A DNA stretch of 64,000 bases, from positions 4,328,793-4,392,792 of the forward strand of contig CAJINV010000008.1 in the NCBI GenBank assembly GCA_905178155.1, given 5' to 3'. The stretch is from Amoebophrya sp. A120. Lineage: Eukaryota > Sar > Dinophyceae > Syndiniales > Amoebophryaceae. The notes under the pieces were generated by a model that ran no database searches, was not told the origin of the DNA, and saw only the letters and a list, made by a program, of their open reading frames with translations. The translations under genes and the position numbers were made by a program. The first letter of the stretch is position 1. Each line of letters opens with the position of its first letter. Below are positions 58,401-64,000 of the stretch, one piece after another.

Positions 58401-61400
58401 CTGCCAGAAGGTAAACGGCCGGCACTACCTTTTGAAAGACTCCACGGAGCCGTGGCACTCGGCGTCCACAGTACCTGCAAATTTTCAAGACATCTGCTGC
58501 CATGCAGGCTGTACGATTCCAGCTGCGGCCGCGCAAGACAGGTTTGTTTTGGACAGCATCACCACCTATTGAGTCGACGCACTGTGAGGAGACATAGATA
58601 TCTACTTCCATTGTGATCAATGACACTTGTTCTATCTGTTTTCGCGCGCAGTTGGTAATATATAATTCCTGATGTGCATTTTTCCTGTCACGCAGCTGCC
58701 ATCACCACGTTGATGGAAAAAAGTGTCGGGAGAAGCAACTGTTTCTGCGTGAAGTGAATTGCTCTCCCTTATTCGAATAGAACCTTGACTTTTTCTTGTA
58801 ATGTACTACTTATTGCAGCTTCGCGTCGCAGAATTGGGAGGTGGAAACGGCAACGATGATGCCGGGCGCGACCTGGAGCCGCAACTATGAGTGTCACGTC
58901 GACTATGAGCGGGACTCGACGTATGACAACGCGAACGCCCGGTGCAATCCGGCCACCAGCCTGGCGATGGAGCTCCGCGGGTGCGTGATGGCGCAGTGCG
59001 TCTGCCACCACGGCAGCGCGACGGCCGAGTCCGAGTGCCCCGTGTGGGGCACGGAGATGTGCTTAGACACCAGCTGCGACACCGCGAATTACTATTTTTA
59101 CCGTCCGAATTTCCCCATGACCACCCTGCCCGAGAGCACGCGCAAGACCAGCGCGTTTCAACAGGCGTCCTGCTGGCCCAAGTGTACCCAGGCAGGGGTC
59201 TGCGCCCAGCATAACGACGTCTACTACATTTTGCGGGACAGTGCGGAGTCCTGGGGCGCTACCAGGGACGCGCCGGCGGATTTTCGTGACATCTGCTGCC
59301 ACACGGGGTGCAAGGTGCCCAGCGCGGAGGATCAGGAAAAGTAGAACTGTGTTAATTCGCTGCGACAGGAGAATCTGCGTTTGCATAAGAAACTCGAATG
59401 CTCTCCTCGTAAAAAGGCCGTTCTGATTGATATGTTCCGCGATCCTCTTTCAACGAGACAGGACCGCACGCTGTCTTTGTCTTTTTTGTGACCGCGGCGA
59501 AACATCACGCGGAACTGACCGAAAGTCATTGACTTGTGTTGCATGCTGAGTCAATTATTCAAGAGGAATAGACTGAAAAATCAAGAGGAACCAAATGTGT
59601 TGCATGCTAAAGACCATCGGCGCTTTTGATCAGGTCGTGGTTATTCATGGATGATTACTCAAAAAGCGACCCGCTCATATCAGGTTTGCCGCGCAAAATT
59701 GGAACACAGAGACCTCTACGATGCTGCCGGCAGACAGCTGGAGCCGAAACTATGACTGTCATGTGGACTTCGAGCGCGACTCTGCCGTGGATCATGCGAA
59801 CGCGCAGTGCTGGATATGCAATACAAATCTAATATCGTAATCGTGCGAATTGAAATTGCATTGCAAAATTTCATTTGCTCTTGTTCTTTGAGAGGTTTAA
59901 CCTTCAACGTGTACTGCCCGCAAGGCATAGAAACGCGTCCCGTCATGCAATAATCGCATTTTTTACGAATGCAATGCTTGAGCTCCGGATACCAACCAAG
60001 CGCCAGCGAGAGAATGAAGCTCCGCGGCTGCGAAGTCGCACCCTGCGTCTGCTCTCACGGCTCGCACACAGCCGCCGTAAATTGTCCAGCGTGGGGCAAA
60101 GAAATGTGTGTAGCGAACAGCTGCGACGTATGCAAGCAAGAATCAAGGTGTGCGATCTAGTTCCAAGGGTCAGTGCTATTGCAGGGTATGGGGACGGCGC
60201 AGATGAGCAAAGCACGGTGACCACGACTCTAGGAGTCATCTTCTCTTCGCATCAAACAATAGCGCGCAATCTCACTTGCGCAGACAATTGTCTCTCTGTG
60301 GAACTACGACAACACCAATTGCGCTTTCATACACCGAGGACAATTTCTACTTCTTCCGGCCCAATTGGCCGGTTGCCACGCCGCCGAGCGGAACGCGGTA
60401 CCCGCCATCTTTCCAGCAGGCGTCTTGCTGGCCCCGCTGCACCCAGAGTGGGGTTTGCCAGAAGCACGAGGGAGTTTACTACATGCTTCGTGACAGCACC
60501 CAGCCGTGGGGTGCCTCGAAGCAGGTGCCGAGCAGCTTCAGGGACACGTGCTGCCACACCGGCTGCAAGGTGCCCACAGCCGCTGCGCAGAAGAAGTATT
60601 TTTGGACAAGCTCGCTTCATGATAAGAAGAGATGGTTCAACTGTTGCATCAGGGACTTTGGCAAAGTACGGAGGTGGTGTAGAGAACGAATGTAGACCGG
60701 AAGTAAGCATCAAAGAATTTTCAAAGCAGAAAGTTAATTCTGTTCTTTTACATGATGGAGTTTGAAAAAATCGAGCATTAGGAAGGTTCAATTTGCGCCG
60801 ACACATGAAACTATGATCATTGCTTCACGGTGCCAGAAATTCCCTCCAGGTTCGCCTCACAGGATTGGGAGTTCCAGACTTCGACCATGATGCCGGCCCC
60901 TTCCTGGAGCCGCAACTACGACTGTCACGCAGACTACGAGCGGGACCCGGCCAAGGAGAGCTTGAACGCAAAGTGCGACCCGGGTTCGCATTCCGAGATG
61001 CAGCTGCAGGGCTGCGAGCTGTCGCAGTGCGTCTGCGAGCACGGGTCCCACGTCTCTATGCCCGAGTGCCCGGTGTGGGGCACGCAGATGTGTCGGATCG
61101 GGTTTTGCGACGAGCAGAACTACTACTTCCACCGCGCCAACTACCCCGTCGTGGCACCCCCGGCCGGCACCCGGTACGACAACAGCTTTCAGCAGGCCTC
61201 CTGCTGGCCACGGTGCACGCAGACCGGCGTTTGCGCAGCCGAAAACGGACTGTTTTACAGTCTGAAGGACGCGTCTGAGCCCTGGCACTCCGTGGCCACC
61301 ACGCCCGCGGATTTCCGGTCGATCTGCTGCTACACTGGCTGTCGGCAACTCGCCGCGGCGGAGAAAAAGCGGTTTGCGTTGACGGAGCAAGAGTGGGTCG

Positions 61401-64000
61401 CGATCATGATTCACCCGGACATGCGGGCAGGTGGTCCGGGATACCAGTATGGGTCCTGCGCGACTGAGTACGAGGGGAGTGTGACCCAAAACACCGGTCT
61501 CGCAACGTTCATCTGCAATTTGGCCGACACGCCGATCGCCATCGGAAACAGCTGCAACCACTGGAAGTGCAAGTGCACGGGTGGCTTGCGCAACCAGGAC
61601 TTCTCCACCTGCCCGGGCTACAATGTGGAAAATTGCGGCAAGTGCTACAACGCCAAGTACAAGCCACGCGTGGTGGACTCGATTGTTAGCCCCACAGGAA
61701 AAGAGACCCAGTGTTGGCGCTACTGCGAGGCGATCACCTGCAGCGACTTTGACGACCCGGCTACAAGCACTTACTTCCGGCCGAGGCTGGAAAACTTAGG
61801 CTCTCCGCACGGGCTGAGTGGGAAGCGAGTGGAGTTTTGCTCGGACCGGACGGGCACGGACGCGAATTGCCGGGATTCCTGCTGCGTGCAGAGCTGCCGC
61901 AAACCCAGCTCCACGGTGGTGCAGAACATTTTCACCGTCACGCCCTCGTGGGACGAGCTGGTGCAATCTCCGGCCTTGTATCCGGGGTACGACGCCTGGA
62001 CCACCAGTAGCGAGTTGAGCTACACCGGACCCGTGACGACCACGTCGACCACCAGCACTACAAGTTACTGGAACAAAACGCATTTAGTATCCTGAAAATT
62101 ATGCTGCGAGTCACAGAGGCAGATCACAGGGGACTCGTTTAGGGCTCCTTTTTCGACTTAAATATCTTCAAATAACTTTTCGCCAAAATGATCTTTGTCT
62201 TGCAGTCTGTAAGCTGTACTAGGAAAGCGATGCGTTTGTGTGCCATACCAGCACAAGCTCGACAACTTTCACCCAGACCACCTCAACGAGTACCACCTCA
62301 ACCACTTCCACGACCACCACCACGACAACGTCCACGACTACTTATCAGAGGAAAATCAACAAAGAGGTCTTGAACAGAAGAAAACACCTAAGTATTTCTC
62401 TGGTGGTCTATGCGGCTCTCATCCTGTTCAAACCAAGAAAATCAAAAGTACTGCGTCGCCATGGTTTTTCAGACAATGACCACGTTTGTTTTGATACTTG
62501 TCGGCAGTTTCACAACGCGCTATCCCGAACTGTCGGAAGGCTAGTACGTGCGAGCGAGACAAAGTGCAGCACTGATGCATGCTCAAAATGCGCAATAAAA
62601 AGCTTAGACGTTTGATGTTCCTGCAGGAAAGCATTTTCCTCATCTCCATACACGTACAACCGTTACCACCTCGTATCACGAGGAACTAAAGCTTGGGTCC
62701 CCCAACCTCCAGTTGAAAAATACTCTGGGCGGATAAAAGTTTCTTAGCACCAAAATACCGAGTTTAAGTGCGCGGCAGGGTGAAAAGAAACGAACAGGTG
62801 TGGCTCGACGTGCAGTATACAGGAAATTTATTTTTTGCATTGCTCTTCATCCTGAATGTACAGGTACTCGCGCAGCACTCATGGTGGAAGTGTAGTGCAC
62901 AGTACTAAAATCATTAACCTTCGTGACAGTGAAGCACGTAAAAGAACCAACATCAGTTGGAGTATCGTGTGGGACTGGGTTTTTTTTCCGCCTGATACAT
63001 CGACCACGACTACCACAACTACGGAGACCATAATGCGGGCTTTTGACCTGGATTTCACTGTGGACACGGGCGTAATTCCAGAACACCAAATTTCGCAGCT
63101 CGGTGCGAATACCGCGGTCGTCGAGGCGGTCAAAAACGCAACCTTGGCTTATCTGGAAAAAGACGGGAACATCAAGCTGGACAAAGCCGATCTCCAGTTG
63201 TTTACCGTGACCGCAGGGACGCCAAGTAGCAGCTCGAGTGCAATCTCGGCTTCTTCTGCCGCCCTGAGTGCAGCGGCCTTTCTGGAGGACGAAGAGGAAT
63301 TTGCTCTTAGCAACGGCCGTAGTTTCCTCGCGGACTCCGCCGCCCGCAGGCTCCGGCGCGCTACCATGACGGTGGCGCTCTCCATCGCTTTCACGGCGAT
63401 CGTTCGCAGTGCTCCAGCCGGCTACGTCTATCAGGCAGCGCCAGACTTGGCGGGGCTCGTGGCAGCAGAAAATTTGCGCAGTGCGAATTTGAAATCGGCG
63501 CTGACCGTCGGCGGGAAAAAGGAAGGAAGCCGGTACGAGGAATTCACCTACGAGGCTTGGATCTACCCAACGAGGGAAGATGCAAACCGCAAAGAAATTT
63601 TCGGCGGCATAGCGCGAGGCTTTTATCTAATTCGTGCTGAGGGGCCGGATGTGTGGAATGCGGCGTGCAAAACTGGCTCCGTGTACGACAGGTACCAGCC
63701 AAGGAACGTTCTCATGCGGAGCCCCATGAGAAGCATTTCCTGCTGGTGTTTTAGAATCTGTAATGCGCCAATTAGCATAGTAGGCTAGATTTGTGATGCT
63801 GCTGAAGAACGAGCTAAACGGGATTACACCACCAGGCCAAAGAACTTGTCATGCGCAACAACCTAACCTTGTTGATTTGTGTAGCAGTTTTTCCCATTTG
63901 ACTATGGGGTGGGGACGCTTTTACTCAGGATACCGGAGTCTGCGTATTTTCCGTGGTCTGCACCTGCGAGTGCGCGTTCTTCATGTTCGATTTCACGGCC
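55474..64000 (+). CDS. Large modular Cys-rich secreted/surface protein (3' end outside window)
   Basis: ATG 55474 opens a signal peptide (PVFLFIVLQLLVPRPSDA). Exons by frame: 55474-55575, 55860-55891, ~56137-56249, 56426-56488, 56809-58541, 58819-59340, 59684-59810, 59993-60128, ~60336-60595, 60851-62064, 62258-62341, 63014-~63680 and 63933 onward. After an N-terminal Thr/Ala region comes a Cys-rich stretch (CADSAYTSNTCG, CSVCG-like), a PAN/Apple-like segment (CFKKN, CNALPGCNFFSYS, CFLFDAC), then four ~170-aa repeats, each with W-S-(R/Q)-N, DY-RD, CxH/CVCxHG, CPxWG, FxQ(A/S)SCWPxCTQxGVC and (D/S)ICCHxGC blocks. A divergent fifth unit and a Thr-rich mucin-like linker follow, then ETIMRAFDLDFTVDTG and a region of unknown fold. 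Introns at 58542, 59341 and 60596 are GT-AG and fall at the same place and phase between repeats. It is likely an adhesin or coat protein, but the family is not recognised. Confidence 0.78.
55576..55854 (-). mobile_element. 279-bp TIR element with TSD TACAC, inverted twin of 2438-2716
   Basis: Starts TATTCTGAGTAAAAACGT and ends ACGTTTTTACTCAGAATA. TACAC flanks both sides (55571-55575, 55855-55859). Reverse complement aligns end to end with 2438-2716. Excision joins NYGFYT-FSSAMKMKD in frame, just after the signal peptide of the host gene. Confidence 0.88.
55892..56136. mobile_element. 245-bp TIR element
   Basis: Left end TATTCTGCGTAAAAATGTAC, right end GGTGCGTTTTTAGAGAGGATA, imperfectly complementary and related to the 279-bp family. 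Only 37 bp of host sequence separates it from the preceding element. No matching 5-bp flank is visible, and the exact frame of the host across it is uncertain by one base. Confidence 0.7.
56250..56420. mobile_element. 171-bp TIR element with TSD CGACC
   Basis: Ends TACCCGCTGCAAAAGTAACG and GCGATGCTTTTGCCATGTATA are roughly complementary; the CAAAAG/CTTTTG cores relate it to 9732-9881. CGACC occurs at 56245-56249 and 56421-56425. Excision gives SAFSTAT-TTTTTTIDVAK with no frame change. Confidence 0.82.
56489..56808 (+). other. 320-nt intron bounded by 8-bp direct repeat TGGCAAGT
   Basis: TGGCAAGT at 56481-56488 and 56801-56808. Using one copy joins DEDFLAS-IGEDPSKDHH in frame. Contains CATGACAA words like the TIR elements, but clear inverted ends were not found. 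The ATG at 56800 inside the right repeat is therefore not a translation start. Confidence 0.7.
59811..59992 (+). other. Repeat-unit-3-specific intron, element-like
   Basis: Alignment with R1, R2 and R4 predicts coding to resume at CAACCAAGCGCC (59993); the intervening 182 bases have no counterpart in the other units. GGATA occurs near both ends (59812-59816, 59987-59991), and GCAATACAAAT/ATGCAATG words recall the TIR elements. No GT-AG pair gives the required frame. Confidence 0.6.
60129..60335 (+). other. Second repeat-unit-3-specific intron
   Basis: Begins GTATGCAAGC directly after the codons ANSCD; coding resumes with EDNFYFFRPN by comparison with NYYFYRPN in the other units. R1, R2 and R4 have no interruption here. 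The right border is uncertain by a few bases (ACACCGAG|GAC is one option). Confidence 0.6.
62065..63013 (+). other. Two direct-repeat-bounded introns within the Thr-rich linker
   Basis: Intron 62065-62257 lies between ACAAG repeats (62060-62064, 62253-62257); intron 62342-63013 lies between ACGACTAC repeats (62334-62341, 63006-63013). In both cases joining through one copy keeps the Thr/Ser reading frame. The second begins near TATCAGAGGAAAA and ends TTTTCCGCCTGATA, imperfect inverted ends of the TATC...GATA class. The Thr-rich context makes chance repeats more likely here than elsewhere. Confidence 0.55.
63705..63932. mobile_element. Introner-like element near right edge
   Basis: Ends ACGCTTTTACTCAGGATA, as in the 279-bp family, and contains TGTAATGC, TGTGATGC and TGTCATGC. 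The left end is not clear. Coding resumes at 63933 with a Cys-rich run (VCVFSVVCTCECAFFMFDFT), consistent with the element acting as an intron of the surface-protein gene. Confidence 0.6.

Larger units (their letters stand above)
58030..61380 (+). repeat. Four ~170-aa Cys-rich protein repeats with exon-aligned borders
   Basis: R1 58030-58541, R2 58819-59340, R3 59684-60595 (with two extra introns), R4 60851-61370. Each begins near F-A-(S/A)-Q-(N/D)-W (R1: FASGLML) and ends CH/CYTGC...Q-K/R. At the DNA level the units are diverged outside the motif blocks. The same-phase introns (after base 2 of a codon) between units fit growth by duplication of a symmetrical exon. Confidence 0.85.

Overview
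The window is nuclear DNA of a eukaryote with intron-rich genes. It carries a katanin-like AAA ATPase, a cAMP-dependent protein kinase regulatory subunit, a GH47 mannosidase, a Ty1/copia LTR retrotransposon and a large Cys-rich secreted or surface protein. Short interstitial (TTTAGGG)-type repeats, and many introns that are bounded by short direct repeats or are small terminal-inverted-repeat (TIR) elements, point to an alveolate of the dinoflagellate lineage. A syndinian parasite such as Amoebophrya, from which introner elements are known, is the best guess. That assignment is inference; no rRNA or other marker gene is present.

Layout. 0-4 kb: an element end, then a two-exon membrane-anchored Lys/Thr-rich protein whose exons are separated by about 2.27 kb of duplicated exon pieces and nested elements. 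4-7.4 kb: mostly non-coding. 7.4-10.5 kb: a small ORF, then unidentified minus-strand exons. 10.7-12.8 kb: KATNAL2-type katanin. 13.6-16.7 kb: PKA regulatory subunit in about ten small exons. 17.8-33.7 kb: exons of one (or more) unidentified large protein, split by a 6.2-kb copia element (22188-28385) that landed inside an exon; removing the element restores the frame. 33.8-37.2 kb: GH47 alpha-mannosidase. 38.0-46.7 kb: a 2,066-residue zinc-finger/AT-hook-like protein containing a 2.2-kb A-poor insert flanked by 35-bp direct repeats. 46.7-50.2 kb: duplicated intergenic segments and a minus-strand gene of about 202 codons broken by three TIR elements. 51-53 kb: two GC-rich tandem arrays, one built of hairpin units. 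53-55.4 kb: little of note. 55.5-64 kb: a modular Cys-rich protein with a signal peptide, running off the right edge.

The main theme is intron gain. At six places (three in the 48.7-50.0 kb gene, two confirmed in the 55.5-64 kb gene, plus a nested copy at 2.1 kb) a short element beginning TAT and ending ATA sits between 5-bp target duplications. In the coding cases, removing the element plus one duplication gives an uninterrupted, sensible reading frame. Internally these elements share scattered copies of an octamer, TGTNATGC. Several other introns are bounded by 6-9 bp direct repeats rather than a clear GT-AG pair. Introns with canonical GT-AG also exist, for example in the katanin, GH47 and zinc-finger genes. 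All exon joins were worked out by eye from reading frames and need transcript confirmation.
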